DNA of 64,000 nucleotides from Streptomyces canus 299MFChir4.1 (GTDB lineage: Bacteria; Actinomycetota; Actinomycetes; Streptomycetales; Streptomycetaceae), in NCBI RefSeq assembly GCF_000383615.1, contig NZ_KB911582.1, positions 269,271 through 333,270 of the forward strand, in the 5' to 3' direction. A program made the position numbers and the translations under genes. The notes beneath the pieces were generated by a model. That model was not told the origin of the DNA. It saw only the letters and a list, made by a program, of their open reading frames with translations, and searched no databases. Position 1 is the stretch's first letter. Each line of letters opens with the position of its first letter. Shown piece by piece: positions 54,077-63,127 of the stretch.

Positions 54077-54652
54077 CTAGACGTTGACTCCGAAGTCCTG
54101 GGCGATACCGCGCAGGCCCGAGGCGTAGCCCTGGCCGATGGCGCGGAACTTCCACTCCGCGCCGTTGCGGTAGAGCTCGCCGAAGACCATGGCCGTCTCG
54201 GTGGAGGCGTCCTCGGAGAGGTCGTAGCGCGCGATCTCCGCCTCGCCGGCCTGGTTCACGACGCGGATGAACGCGTTGCGCACCTGGCCGAAGGACTGCT
54301 GGCGGTTCTCGGCGTCGTAGATCGAGACCGGGAACACGATCTTGTCGACGTCGGCCGGGACGGCGGCGAGGTTGACCTTGATCTGCTCGTCGTCGCCCTC
54401 TCCCTCACCGGTGATGTTGTCACCGGTGTGCTCGACCGAGCCGTCCGCGCTCTTGAGGTTGTTGAAGAAGACGAAGTTCGCGTCGCTGGCGACCTTGCCG
54501 GCCGCGTTCAGCAGCAGCGCGCTGGCGTCCAGGTCGAAGTCGGTGCCGGTCGTGGTGCGGACGTCCCACCCCAGACCGACGATGACCGCGGTCAGGCCCG
54601 GGGCCTCCTTGGTCAGCGATACGTTGCCGCCCTTGCTGAGGCTGACTCCCAC
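54077..54652 (-). CDS. terD: TerD-family calcium-binding stress protein (tandem paralogue)
   Basis: A 191-residue TerD starting [20 protein letters not shown]. It has [28 protein letters not shown], the loop [21 protein letters not shown] and the end [34 protein letters not shown]. Differences from its neighbour lie mainly in loops and in one strand (C-S-S-G vs N-A-A-G). It begins with GTG at 54652 behind GAGGA. The ahpE-type gene lies downstream of its promoter region in the opposite order on the same strand, 95 bp away. Confidence 0.9.
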   Translation of the reverse strand: MGVSLSKGGNVSLTKEAPGLTAVIVGLGWDVRTTTGTDFDLDASALLLNAAGKVASDANFVFFNNLKSADGSVEHTGDNITGEGEGDDEQIKVNLAAVPADVDKIVFPVSIYDAENRQQSFGQVRNAFIRVVNQAGEAEIARYDLSEDASTETAMVFGELYRNGAEWKFRAIGQGYASGLRGIAQDFGVNV

Positions 54653-54747
54653 GAGTCCTCCATAGGTTGCTGTTTCTGATGCTGCCGGATCAACGTTTCG
54701 ATCCTAGTGACGGGTTCCCCGCACACGCAGTCCCTGGAGGCGAACAA

Positions 54748-55206
54748 TCACAGGGTGTCGAGCGCCTTCACGTACTCGTTCAGGTCGCGGGCGTCCGGCA
54801 GGGCGTTGACGACGGTCCAGCGGACCACGCCCTCCTTGTCGATGACGAAGGTGCCGCGCACCGCGCAGCCCTTGTCCTCGGCGAAGACGCCGTAGGCCCG
54901 GGAGACCTCGCCGTGCGGCCAGAAGTCGCTGAGCAGCGGGTACTCCAGGCCCTCCTGCTCGGCGAAGACGCGCAGGGTGTGGATGGAGTCGTTGGAGACG
55001 GCGAGCAGCTGGGTGTCGCGGTCGGAGAACTGCGGCAGGTTGTCACGCAGCTCGCACAGCTCACCGGTGCAGACGCCGGTGAAGGCGAAGGGGTAGAAGA
55101 GCAGCACGACGTTCTGGGCGCCGCGGAAGTCGGACAGCTTCACGGTCCGGCCGTGGTTGTCCTTGAGCTCGAAGTCGGGGGCCTTTTCGCCGACCTGGAT
55201 CGCCAT
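54748..55206 (-). CDS. ahpE: Peroxiredoxin, AhpE type
   Basis: A 152-residue peroxiredoxin. The peroxidatic cysteine is in [20 protein letters not shown] near residue 46, with the T-x-x-C and Arg needed for catalysis, and a second Cys (E-L-C) lies four residues later. [29 protein letters not shown] and [15 protein letters not shown] are family strands. It reduces peroxides. The gene sits after DUF3052 on the same strand and near aceE, the same order as ahpE and its neighbours in Mycobacterium, which supports the symbol. Confidence 0.85.
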   Translation of the reverse strand: MAIQVGEKAPDFELKDNHGRTVKLSDFRGAQNVVLLFYPFAFTGVCTGELCELRDNLPQFSDRDTQLLAVSNDSIHTLRVFAEQEGLEYPLLSDFWPHGEVSRAYGVFAEDKGCAVRGTFVIDKEGVVRWTVVNALPDARDLNEYVKALDTL

Positions 55207-55276
55207 CGCGTGGATGTCCCTTCGGGGGGCTGTTCGAGTGACAGGCCCACCCTACGCAGCGATCACGGCAGGAAAG

Positions 55277-55305
55277 CGGACGGGCCGGTCGCGCCGGCCC
55301 GTCCG
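55277..55305 (-). terminator. 12-bp perfect hairpin between DUF3052 and ahpE
   Basis: Arms 55277-55288 (CGGACGGGCCGG) and 55294-55305 pair perfectly around TCGCG. It follows the DUF3052 stop by 12 bp, so ahpE probably has its own promoter or depends on readthrough. Confidence 0.75.
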
Positions 55306-55316
55306 GTCCTGCAGGG

Positions 55317-55748
55317 CTACTTCTTGGACTTGGCCGCCTTGGGCGTCACCAGCCGGCTGCCACTCCAGTCCTTGCCCACGCTGACGCTCTTGGAGGCGGA
55401 CAGGCCTGCCGTCGTCGCGGCTTCGGAGATGTCACTCGGCTCCACGTAGCCGTCTCGGCCGGTCTTCGGCGTCAGCAACAAGATCGAGCCGCCCTCCTCG
55501 ATGTACGTGGTGGCGTCCACCAGCACATCGGTCAGGTCGCCGTCCTCGTCACGGAACCAGAGCACCACGGCATCGGCGACGTCGTCGTAATCCTCGTCCA
55601 CAAGGTCGCTGCCGATGACTTGCTCGATGGCCTCGCGGAGTTCCTGGTCTACGTCGTCGTCGTAGCCGATCTCCTGGACCACCTGCTCGGGCTGGAACCC
55701 CAGCCTCACGGCAGGGCTCGTCTCCGCGTGGTCCGCGGTCGCGCTCAC
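55317..55748 (-). CDS. DUF3052 family protein
   Basis: A 143-residue acidic protein: AVRLGFQPEQVVQEIGYDDDVDQELREAIEQ, VDEDYDDVADAVVLWFRDEDGDLTDVLVDA and SILLLTPKTGRDGYVEPSDISEAATTAGL. These are the conserved DUF3052 segments, with a lysine-rich tail. The family is limited to actinobacteria, has unknown function and is almost always next to aceE and ahpE. The GTG at 55748 follows AGGAGG at seven bases. A small upstream ORF (55855-55932) may belong to its leader. Confidence 0.85.
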   Translation of the reverse strand: MSATADHAETSPAVRLGFQPEQVVQEIGYDDDVDQELREAIEQVIGSDLVDEDYDDVADAVVLWFRDEDGDLTDVLVDATTYIEEGGSILLLTPKTGRDGYVEPSDISEAATTAGLSASKSVSVGKDWSGSRLVTPKAAKSKK

Positions 55749-55854
55749 GGGTTGCCTCCTGATCTTGTCTTTGGGTATGTCTCAGCCACGCGCGTGCGCG
55801 AAGCATTGGCCGTAGTCCACACGGGCGGGGCGGATCGCGCAAGTACCCGGCGTT

Positions 55855-55932
55855 TCAGACCGCCGAAACGGTGACGTTCCGGAACGTGTCGCCCAACTCC
55901 TGGCACATCATCGCGCTCACGTCGTGACGCAT
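55855..55932 (-). CDS. Candidate 25-residue leader peptide upstream of DUF3052
   Basis: On the minus strand AAAGG precedes an ATG at 55932; the frame reads MRHDVSAMMCQELGDTFRNV plus five residues and stops at 55855. Codons are G/C-ending, as in real genes. It lies 106 bp before the DUF3052 start, in the 342-bp gap to aceE. The rest of the gap (55749-55854 and 55933-56090) should hold the divergent promoters; I could not place boxes with confidence. It could be a regulatory leader or a small protein. Confidence 0.35.
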   Translation of the reverse strand: MRHDVSAMMCQELGDTFRNVTVSAV

Positions 55933-56090
55933 GCCACACCTTTCTGCCCTCTTTGCGTGTTTGGGAACCATACCCGGCTGCGGACCCTCGGGTTACCCCG
56001 GAGTAGAGATGACGTTTGGCCCCCCGAGGTACACGATGGGGAGCGGTGCAGACATACGGAAATACGGCCCTCTGACAGGTAAGGAACAGC

Positions 56091-58823
56091 GTGGCTTCCG
56101 GATCCGATCGCAACCCGATCATCATTGGCGGCCTTCCGAGTCAGGTTCCTGACTTCGATCCCGAGGAAACCCAGGAGTGGCTCGACTCCCTCGACGCCGC
56201 CGTGGACGAGCGCGGCCGGGAACGGGCCCGCTACCTGATGCTGCGGCTCATCGAGCGGGCCCGCGAGAAGCGCGTGGCCGTGCCCGAGATGCGCAGCACG
56301 GACTACGTGAACACCATCCCGACCAGGGCGGAGCCGTTCTTCCCGGGCAACGAGGAGATCGAGCGCAAGATCCTGAACGCCACCCGGTGGAACGCGGCCG
56401 TGATGGTCTCGCGCGCCCAGCGTCCCGGGATCGGCGTCGGCGGGCACATCGCCACCTTCGCGTCCTCCGCGTCCCTCTACGACGTCGGCTTCAACCACTT
56501 CTTCCGCGGCAAGGACGAGGGCGACGGCGGCGACCAGGTCTTCTTCCAGGGCCACGCCTCCCCGGGCATCTACGCACGTGCGTTCCTGCTCGACCGCCTC
56601 AGCGAGGACAACCTCGACGGGTTCCGCCAGGAGAAGTCGAAGGCGCCGCACGGGCTGTCCTCGTACCCGCACCCGCGCCTCATGCCGGATTTCTGGGAGT
56701 TCCCGACCGTGTCGATGGGCCTCGGCCCGATCGGCGCGATCTACCAGGCGCGGATGAACCGCTATATGCACGCGCGCGGGATCGCCGACACGAGCAAGTC
56801 CCATGTGTGGGCGTTCCTCGGCGACGGCGAGATGGACGAGCCCGAGTCGCTCGGCCAGCTCACCATCGCCGCCCGTGAGGGCCTGGACAACCTGACCTTC
56901 GTCGTCAACTGCAACCTCCAGCGCCTCGACGGCCCGGTGCGCGGCAACGGCAAGGTCATCCAGGAGCTGGAGTCGGTCTTCCGGGGCGCCGGCTGGAACG
57001 TCATCAAGCTGATCTGGGACCGGACCTGGGACCCACTGCTCGCACAGGACCGCGACGGCATCCTGGTCAACCGGATGAACACCACCCCGGACGGCCAGTT
57101 CCAGACCTACGCCACCGAGTCCGGGGCCTACATCCGCGAGCACTTCTTCGGTGACGACCAGCGGCTGCGCGCCATGGTCGAGGGCATGACCGACGACCAG
57201 ATCCTGCACCTGGGCCGCGGCGGTCACGACCACAAGAAGATCTACGCGGCGTTCAAGGCGGCCGTGGAGCACACGGGCCAGCCGACGGTCATCCTCGCCA
57301 AGACGGTCAAGGGCTGGACGCTGGGCCCGAACTTCGAGGGCCGCAACGCCACGCACCAGATGAAGAAGCTGACGGTCGACGACCTCAAGGGCTTCCGCGA
57401 CCGGCTGCACCTGCCGATCTCCGACAAGGAGCTGGAGAGCGGCGCCCCGCCGTACTTCCACCCGGGCCCGAACTCGGAAGAGATCCAGTACATGCACGAC
57501 CGCCGCAAGAGTCTCGGCGGATACGTCCCGACGCGTGTCGTGCGCGCGAAGCCGCTCGCACTGCCCGAGGACAAGACGTACGCGACCGTGAAGAAGGGCT
57601 CCGGGCAGCAGTCGATCGCCACCACCATGGCCTTCGTACGACTGCTCAAAGACCTCATGCGGGACAAGGAGCTCGGCAAGAGGTTCGTCCTGATCGCGCC
57701 GGACGAGTACCGCACCTTCGGCATGGACTCGTTCTTCCCGAGCGCGAAGATCTACAACCCGCTCGGCCAGCAGTACGAGTCGGTCGACCGGGAGCTGCTG
57801 CTCGCGTACAAGGAGTCGCCGACGGGTCAGATGCTGCACGACGGCATCTCCGAGGCGGGCTGCACGGCCTCCCTCATCGCGGCGGGTTCGGCCTACGCCA
57901 CGCACGGCGAGCCCTTGATCCCGGTCTACGTCTTCTACTCGATGTTCGGTTTCCAGCGCACCGGCGACCAGTTCTGGCAGATGGCCGACCAGCTGGCGCG
58001 CGGATTCGTGCTGGGTGCGACCGCGGGCCGTACGACGCTGACCGGTGAGGGGCTCCAGCACGCGGACGGCCACTCGCAGCTGCTCGCCTCGACCAACCCG
58101 GGCTGTGTGGCGTACGACCCGGCGTTCGGGTTCGAGATCGCGCACATCGTGCAGGACGGTCTGCGCCGGATGTACGGCCCGGACAGCGAGGACGTCTTCT
58201 ACTACCTCACCGTCTACAACGAGCCCATCCAGCACCCGGCCGAGCCGGAGAACGTGGACGCCGAGGGCATCCTCAAGGGCGTCTACCGCTTCAGCGAGGG
58301 CGTCTCGGGGTCGATCCCGGCGCAGATCATGGCGTCCGGTGTGGCCGTGCCGTGGGCGGTCGAGGCGCAGAAGATCCTCGCCGAGGACTGGGACGTCAAG
58401 GCGGACGTCTGGTCGGCGACCTCCTGGAACGAACTGCGGCGCGAGGCCGTGGCCTGCGAGGAGTACAACCTGCTGCACCCGGAGGAGGAGCAGCGGGTGC
58501 CGTACGTGACGCGGAAGCTGGCCGGGGCGCAGGGTCCGTTCGTGGCCGTCTCCGACTGGATGCGGTCGGTTCCCGACCAGATCGCGCGGTGGGTGCCGGG
58601 CACGTACCAGTCGCTGGGCGCCGACGGGTTCGGCTTCGCGGACACCCGGGGTGCGGCGCGGCGGTTCTTCCACATCGACGCGCAGTCGATCGTGGTGGGC
58701 GTGCTGACGGAGCTGGCGCGGGAGGGCAAGGTGGACCGGTCGGTGCTGAAGCAGGCGATCGACCGGTACCAGTTGCTGGATGTCTCGGCGGCTGACCCCG
58801 GGGCGGCTGGAGGCGACGCGTAG
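56091..58823 (+). CDS. aceE: Pyruvate dehydrogenase E1 component (homodimeric)
   Basis: A 910-residue E1 of the homodimeric AceE type. [22 protein letters not shown] and [16 protein letters not shown] are conserved N-terminal active-site segments. The thiamine-diphosphate motif [10 protein letters not shown]...NCNLQ lies near residue 244. [24 protein letters not shown] and [21 protein letters not shown] give the second Pyr domain with catalytic His residues. It decarboxylates pyruvate and passes the acetyl group to the E2 lipoyl domain. The GTG at 56091 follows AAGGAA. The neighbourhood aceE, DUF3052, ahpE is conserved in actinobacteria. Confidence 0.95.
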   Translation: MASGSDRNPIIIGGLPSQVPDFDPEETQEWLDSLDAAVDERGRERARYLMLRLIERAREKRVAVPEMRSTDYVNTIPTRAEPFFPGNEEIERKILNATRWNAAVMVSRAQRPGIGVGGHIATFASSASLYDVGFNHFFRGKDEGDGGDQVFFQGHASPGIYARAFLLDRLSEDNLDGFRQEKSKAPHGLSSYPHPRLMPDFWEFPTVSMGLGPIGAIYQARMNRYMHARGIADTSKSHVWAFLGDGEMDEPESLGQLTIAAREGLDNLTFVVNCNLQRLDGPVRGNGKVIQELESVFRGAGWNVIKLIWDRTWDPLLAQDRDGILVNRMNTTPDGQFQTYATESGAYIREHFFGDDQRLRAMVEGMTDDQILHLGRGGHDHKKIYAAFKAAVEHTGQPTVILAKTVKGWTLGPNFEGRNATHQMKKLTVDDLKGFRDRLHLPISDKELESGAPPYFHPGPNSEEIQYMHDRRKSLGGYVPTRVVRAKPLALPEDKTYATVKKGSGQQSIATTMAFVRLLKDLMRDKELGKRFVLIAPDEYRTFGMDSFFPSAKIYNPLGQQYESVDRELLLAYKESPTGQMLHDGISEAGCTASLIAAGSAYATHGEPLIPVYVFYSMFGFQRTGDQFWQMADQLARGFVLGATAGRTTLTGEGLQHADGHSQLLASTNPGCVAYDPAFGFEIAHIVQDGLRRMYGPDSEDVFYYLTVYNEPIQHPAEPENVDAEGILKGVYRFSEGVSGSIPAQIMASGVAVPWAVEAQKILAEDWDVKADVWSATSWNELRREAVACEEYNLLHPEEEQRVPYVTRKLAGAQGPFVAVSDWMRSVPDQIARWVPGTYQSLGADGFGFADTRGAARRFFHIDAQSIVVGVLTELAREGKVDRSVLKQAIDRYQLLDVSAADPGAAGGDA

Positions 58824-58844
58824 TTCTCCGGCTGCGGGTGCGTG

Positions 58845-58873
58845 GGGGCTGGTCGCGCAGTTCCCCGCGCCCC
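58845..58873. repeat. Dispersed Streptomyces repeat, copy C
   Basis: A 29-base GC-rich sequence identical to copy B (48301-48329). It lies 21 bp after the aceE stop, in the gap before the channel gene. Its partial palindrome (CGCGC...GCGCG type) may also act as transcription end. Confidence 0.8.
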
Positions 58874-58925
58874 TTCAGGGCGCCTGCCACGCCCTGCCCC
58901 TTTACCGTTTCTCTACGATGCGGAC

Positions 58926-59663
58926 ATGAAGGAACAGTCGGCGCAGACTCGTTGGGAACAGCACACCCAGCGGCCCCTTCTGGCGCTCGCGGTGCTGTTC
59001 GCCGTCGCCTACGCCGTGCCGATCGTGGACACCTCGGCGGGGCATTCGCTGACGGCGGCGTGCACGGTGGTCGAGTGGGTGGTGTGGGGGGTGTTCGCCG
59101 TCGACTACCTCATGCGGTTGTCGCTCTCCCGGGACCGCCGCGGATTCGTACGGCAGCACTGGATGGACCTGTGCGCCGTGGTGGTGCCGCTCATACAGCC
59201 CCTGCGCCTGCTGCGGCTCGTCTCCACGCTGCTGCTGGTGGGGCGGCGGGCGCGGATGGCCTCGCAGATCAGGGTGACGACGTACGTCGGCGGGGCGGTC
59301 GTCGGGCTGCTGATGTTCGGCTCGCTGGCCGTGCTCTCGGTGGAGCGGGACTCCCCGAACGGGAACATCCGCACACTGGGTGACGCGGTGTGGTGGTCCT
59401 TCACGACCATGACGACCGTGGGCTACGGCGACCACGCCCCGACGACCGGCCTGGGCCGCATGATCGCGGTCGGGCTCATGCTGTCCGGCATCGCCCTGCT
59501 GGGTGTGGTGACCGCGAACATCGCCGCGTGGTTCATCGAGCGCTTCGAGAAGGACGACGTGGAGGAACGCGAGCAAACGGAGGCGATCAGAGCCCTGACG
59601 GAGGAGGTCCGCGCGCTACGAGCCGAGGTGGCGGCCCTGCGCAAGACGTCCGTCGGGGGCTGA
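58926..59663 (+). CDS. Potassium channel (voltage-gated-like, one-domain)
   Basis: A 245-residue channel subunit. An N-terminal voltage-sensor-like part with four helices includes LIQPLRLLRLVSTLLLVGRRARM (Arg every third or fourth residue, S4-like). The pore follows with TTMTTVGYGDHAPTTGLGRMIAV; the selectivity filter TVGYGD is near residue 164. A C-terminal helix ends in a coiled coil, EREQTEAIRALTEEVRALRAEVAALRK, for tetramer assembly. It conducts K+. The ATG at 58926 was chosen over the longer frame, which reads through the repeat. Confidence 0.85.
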   Translation: MKEQSAQTRWEQHTQRPLLALAVLFAVAYAVPIVDTSAGHSLTAACTVVEWVVWGVFAVDYLMRLSLSRDRRGFVRQHWMDLCAVVVPLIQPLRLLRLVSTLLLVGRRARMASQIRVTTYVGGAVVGLLMFGSLAVLSVERDSPNGNIRTLGDAVWWSFTTMTTVGYGDHAPTTGLGRMIAVGLMLSGIALLGVVTANIAAWFIERFEKDDVEEREQTEAIRALTEEVRALRAEVAALRKTSVGG

Positions 59664-59754
59664 CGGGGCCTCCACGGAGGGCGCGGCCGACTCGGGCACC
59701 CACCCCGGGGGCGACCCCGCAGACGGATGACGGGCCCCGGGACGGAGGCGGCCC

Positions 59755-60141
59755 ATCGCGAGCCGCCCGCAGATGATCGCGACGGGCCGAGGATGAAGCC
59801 GGCAGGAAGAAGCCCGCGATCGCGCAGACACCGACCCCTCTGGGTGCACCCCCAGACCCCCACCCCCGGCGATGATCGCGACCGGGCCGAGGATGAAGCC
59901 GGCACGAAGAAACCGGCGATCGCACGGATACCGGCCCCTCCGGAGAACCGTCCCGGAGCCGTACAGCCGTCGGTAGACATGAGGCGGGCCCGCGATCGCG
60001 CACACACCGGCCCCTCTGGGCGCACCCCCAGCACCCCCAGCACCCCGGAGATGATTCCGAGCGCCGCGCGGGCCGGCCCGGTCCGTGACCACCTGGCGTC
60101 CCGGGAGCCGCGCAGCCGTCGGCAGACATGGGCGGGCCCCC
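59755..60141. repeat. Eroded array of fragments of the adjacent DUF4190-like gene
   Basis: This 517-bp gap (59664-60180) holds at least three decayed copies of part of the gene at 60181-60489, in the same orientation. Copy 1 (59755-59842) and copy 2 (59869-59942) match GATCGCGAC-GGGCCGAGGATGA-GAAGAA-CGCGATCGCGCA of the gene; copy 3 (59990-60097) matches its 5' part up to CCGGTCCGTGACCAC. A second block, AGCCG-CAGCCGTCGG-AGACATG, occurs at 59957 and 60107. All copies are frameshifted. Confidence 0.7.
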
Positions 60142-60180
60142 GGTCGTCCCACCGGGGGCCCTTCCCTCACGCGCCCCGGG

Positions 60181-60489
60181 TCAGAACAACCCGCTGCCCG
60201 GGGAGGCCGCTCCGACGAGCCAGATGATCGCCAGGAGCGTGTCGATGGCGCCCAGTACGAAGGCGACCAGAGCAGGCCAGGCACGACTTCCGCCCGACCA
60301 GGTGCGGCCCATGGCAAGCCAGCCGCAGACGATCGCGACGGGGCCGAGGATGATGCCCAGTACGAAGAAACCCGCGATCGCGCAGATGACTCCGATGATT
60401 CCGAGCGTCGCGCGATCCGGCCCGGTCCGTGACCACGTCCGGCCACGTGATCGGGGGTACCTGCGCGTTCCGTGTCCGAAGCCCGCCAT
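60181..60489 (-). CDS. Small DUF4190-like membrane protein
   Basis: A 102-residue protein with two membrane helices: DRATLGIIGVICAIAGFFVLGIILGPVAIVCGWLAMG, then AWPALVAFVLGAIDTLLAIIWLVGAAS. The basic N terminus (GTRRYPRSRGRTW) stays in the cytoplasm. The pattern G-x-x-A-I-x-G-x-x-x-P-x-A-I-x-x-G-x-x-A is typical of DUF4190. The function is unknown. The ATG at 60489 is six bases after GGGAG; another ATG directly before it is possible. Fragments of it are repeated downstream. Confidence 0.7.
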   Translation of the reverse strand: MAGFGHGTRRYPRSRGRTWSRTGPDRATLGIIGVICAIAGFFVLGIILGPVAIVCGWLAMGRTWSGGSRAWPALVAFVLGAIDTLLAIIWLVGAASPGSGLF

Positions 60490-60751
60490 CATCAACTCCC
60501 TGACACCCTTGGTTGGTTGGGTTCGTCTCGGGTTCAACGATGCGAGTACCCCGGTCCCCGGGGTTAATCCTCCGGCCTTGCGGCGCGCCGCCCCCCTCCG
60601 GCAGCGCGCCGCAGCGCCGTCCGCCCTCCGCGGCGTACGAGCGTGCCGTGCGGAGGGCTTGACTTACTGTGACCTGCGGCGCGTACCGGAGGCGAGAAAT
60701 CTTTAGCCTCTTCACCCTGATAGGCGAAGTTCGCTGACGTCTCGTCAGGCG

Positions 60752-62371
60752 TCAGATGTGGCCGACGCCCGCACCCGCCTCCGCGTTCACGCCGCGCTTG
60801 GTGAGCAGGGCGACGAGGACCGCGAACGCGGCGACTCCCGCGGCGACCAGGGACGCGAGGCTCATGCCGGAGATGAAGGTGTCGTGGGCGACATCGGTGA
60901 TCTTCGCGACGATCTCCGGCGGGGTCCCCTTGGCGACCGGGGCCACGCCCACCTGGACCGCCTCCGACGCCTGGTCCAGCTGGGCCGGCGTCAGCGCCGG
61001 CAGACCCGCGTCCTTCCAGTTGCCCGCGAGGTCGCCGTCCACCTTGGAGGCCATCACGGCGCCGAGGACGGCCGTACCGAGGCTGCCGCCGATCTGCATC
61101 GCGGCCTGCTGGAGACCGCCGGCCACACCGGAGAGCTCCATGGGCGCGTTGCCCACGATGACCTCGGTGGCACCGACCATCACCGGCGCGAGGCCGAGGC
61201 CGAGGAGCACGAACCACAGGGACATGACCGCGCTGCCGGTGCCCGTATCCAGCGTGGACATCCCGAACATGGCGATCGCGACGGACGCCATACCGCCGGC
61301 CAGCGGGATGCGGGGGCCGAGCTTGGTGATCAGCACACCCGCGAGCGGGGAGCCGACGATCAACATCCCGGTCAGCGGGAGCAGATGGAGACCGGCGTCG
61401 ATCGGGCTCATGCCGTGCACGTTCTGGAGGTAGAAGGTCACGAAGAACAGGCCGCCCAAGAACGCGATCGCCATGAGGACCATGAGGACCACACCCGCGG
61501 AGAGCGCCACCGAGCGGAACAGCCCGAGCGGGATCAGCGGCTCCTTGACCTTCGTCTCCCAGAGGGCGAACAGCCCGAAGCCCACGACGGAGGCGACGAT
61601 GAAGGTCCAGGTCAGTCCGTCGCCCCAGCCCCAGGTCGGGGCCTTGATGAGCGCCCACACCAGGCAGAACATGGCGGCGGACAGCAGGGCTATGCCCAGG
61701 AGGTCGAAGGAGCGCGGGGCGTTCTCGGCGCGGTGGTCGAGGAGGATCAGCACCCCGAGGACGAGGGCGAGGACACCCACCGGCACGTTGATGAAGAACA
61801 CCGACTGCCAGTTGACGTGTTCGACCAGGACACCGCCGAGGATCGGGCCGCCGGCGGTGGAGGCGCCGATGACCATGCCCCAGATGCCGATGGCCATGTT
61901 GAGCTTCTCGGCCGGGAAGGTGGCCCGCAGCAGACCGAGCGCGGCCGGCATCAGCAGGGCGCCGAACAGGCCCTGCAGGACACGGAAGGTGACGACCGCG
62001 GCGATGCTGCTGGACAGTCCGATCGCGCCCGAGGCGGCGGCGAAGCCGACGACGCCGATCAGGAAGGTCTGGCGGTGGCCGAAGCGGTCACCGAGCTTGC
62101 CGGCGGTGATCAGGGCGACCGCCAGCGCGAGGAAGTAGCCGTTGGTGATCCACTGGACGTCCGCGAAGCTCGCCTTGAGGTCGGCCTGGATGGCCGGGTT
62201 GGCGATGGCCACGATGGTGCCGTCGAGGGCCACCATCATGACCCCGACGGCCACGGTCAGCAGGGTGAGCCAAGGGTGGCCGCGCAGTCCCGAGGCGGCC
62301 GGCTGATCCGACGGGGACTGTGACGCCCGGTCCCCCGGCCCCGTCGTGTCGATGGTGGTCTGACTAGTCAT
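60752..62371 (-). CDS. MFS multidrug exporter, DHA2 family (14 TM)
   Basis: A 539-residue exporter. VALDGTIVAIANPAIQADL is the DHA2 first helix with motif D1, ALITAGKLGDRFGHRQTFLIG motif A, and GASTAGGPILGGVLVEHVNWQSVFFINVPVGV motif C. Fourteen hydrophobic segments are visible. It should export drugs or a secondary metabolite under control of the divergent TetR protein. The ATG at 62371 lies 7 bases after a good -10 box (TAGCCT), so the mRNA may be leaderless. The longer frame runs through the TetR gene and was rejected. Confidence 0.85.
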   Translation of the reverse strand: MTSQTTIDTTGPGDRASQSPSDQPAASGLRGHPWLTLLTVAVGVMMVALDGTIVAIANPAIQADLKASFADVQWITNGYFLALAVALITAGKLGDRFGHRQTFLIGVVGFAAASGAIGLSSSIAAVVTFRVLQGLFGALLMPAALGLLRATFPAEKLNMAIGIWGMVIGASTAGGPILGGVLVEHVNWQSVFFINVPVGVLALVLGVLILLDHRAENAPRSFDLLGIALLSAAMFCLVWALIKAPTWGWGDGLTWTFIVASVVGFGLFALWETKVKEPLIPLGLFRSVALSAGVVLMVLMAIAFLGGLFFVTFYLQNVHGMSPIDAGLHLLPLTGMLIVGSPLAGVLITKLGPRIPLAGGMASVAIAMFGMSTLDTGTGSAVMSLWFVLLGLGLAPVMVGATEVIVGNAPMELSGVAGGLQQAAMQIGGSLGTAVLGAVMASKVDGDLAGNWKDAGLPALTPAQLDQASEAVQVGVAPVAKGTPPEIVAKITDVAHDTFISGMSLASLVAAGVAAFAVLVALLTKRGVNAEAGAGVGHI

Positions 62372-62437
62372 GTGTTCGAGGCTAGTGACAGCCGCTGACA
62401 ATTGACAAACCAATTCACAAGTCGGTAACTGACACCA
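62372..62437. promoter_or_regulatory. Divergent promoter/operator region of exporter and TetR regulator
   Basis: AATTG (62400-62404) and CAATT (62411-62415) form an inverted repeat, flanked by TGACA words. On the minus strand TTGTCA, 18 bp and TAGCCT form a promoter whose transcript would start at or next to the exporter ATG. On the plus strand TTGACA (62402-62407) may be the -35 of the regulator gene, which has no ribosome site. One repressor bound here would block both. Confidence 0.6.
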
Positions 62438-63073
62438 ATGGACACACTGCGCGAACGCAAGAAACAGCGCACCCGGGAGGCACTGCTGCGGGTGGCGATC
62501 GAGCTGTTCACCACCCGGGGCTACGAGCAGACGACCGTCGACGACATCGCCGACGCCGTCGGGGTCTCGCAGCGCACCTTCTTCCGCTACTTCGCCGGCA
62601 AGGAGGACGCGGCGCTCGCCCTGGACGCGATGACGGTGAGCAACTTCGTCGACTCCGTACGCGCGCGTCCGCCGCACGAACCCCCGCTGGAGGCGCTGCG
62701 CCAGGCCGTGCTCCAGGGGTGGGACACGCTGCACGAGGTCGTCGAGTCGGTCGTGCCGGTGGAGCGGTTCCTCGGCATGTACCGGGTGATCGAGTCGACG
62801 CCCGTACTGCTCGCCGCGCATCTGCGGCGCTCGGCCGAGGTCGAGGAGGTGCTCACCCGGGTGCTGGCCGAGCGCGAGGGCCTCGACGCGGCCACCGACC
62901 CGCGGCCCAGGCTGCTGGTGGCCGTCTTCAGCGGAGTGATGCGGGTGACGGAACGGCAGTGGTCGACCGACGGGGAGTTCAGCCTGGAGGCGATGCGCGC
63001 GCTGACGGTCTCCCACCTCGAACTGCTGGGTCCCGCGCTGACCGGCACGTGGGTCCCCTACACCAAAACGTGA
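62438..63073 (+). CDS. TetR-family transcriptional regulator
   Basis: A 211-residue regulator. The HTH covers residues 9-55: RTREALLRVAIELFTTRGYEQTTVDDIADAVGVSQRTFFRYFAGKED, a complete TetR DNA-binding domain. The C-terminal helices with LRQAVLQGWDTLHEVVESVV and RVIESTPVLLAAHLRRSAEV make the ligand pocket and dimer face. It is divergent from the DHA2 exporter and most likely represses it and itself, being released by an exporter substrate. The ATG at 62438 has no ribosome site, and CTGACACCA upstream suggests a leaderless mRNA. Confidence 0.85.
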   Translation: MDTLRERKKQRTREALLRVAIELFTTRGYEQTTVDDIADAVGVSQRTFFRYFAGKEDAALALDAMTVSNFVDSVRARPPHEPPLEALRQAVLQGWDTLHEVVESVVPVERFLGMYRVIESTPVLLAAHLRRSAEVEEVLTRVLAEREGLDAATDPRPRLLVAVFSGVMRVTERQWSTDGEFSLEAMRALTVSHLELLGPALTGTWVPYTKT

Positions 63074-63127
63074 TACCCGTCACTCGATTAACCCGAGACC
63101 GTCCCGTTCTCCTAGTGTGTCCTTTCA

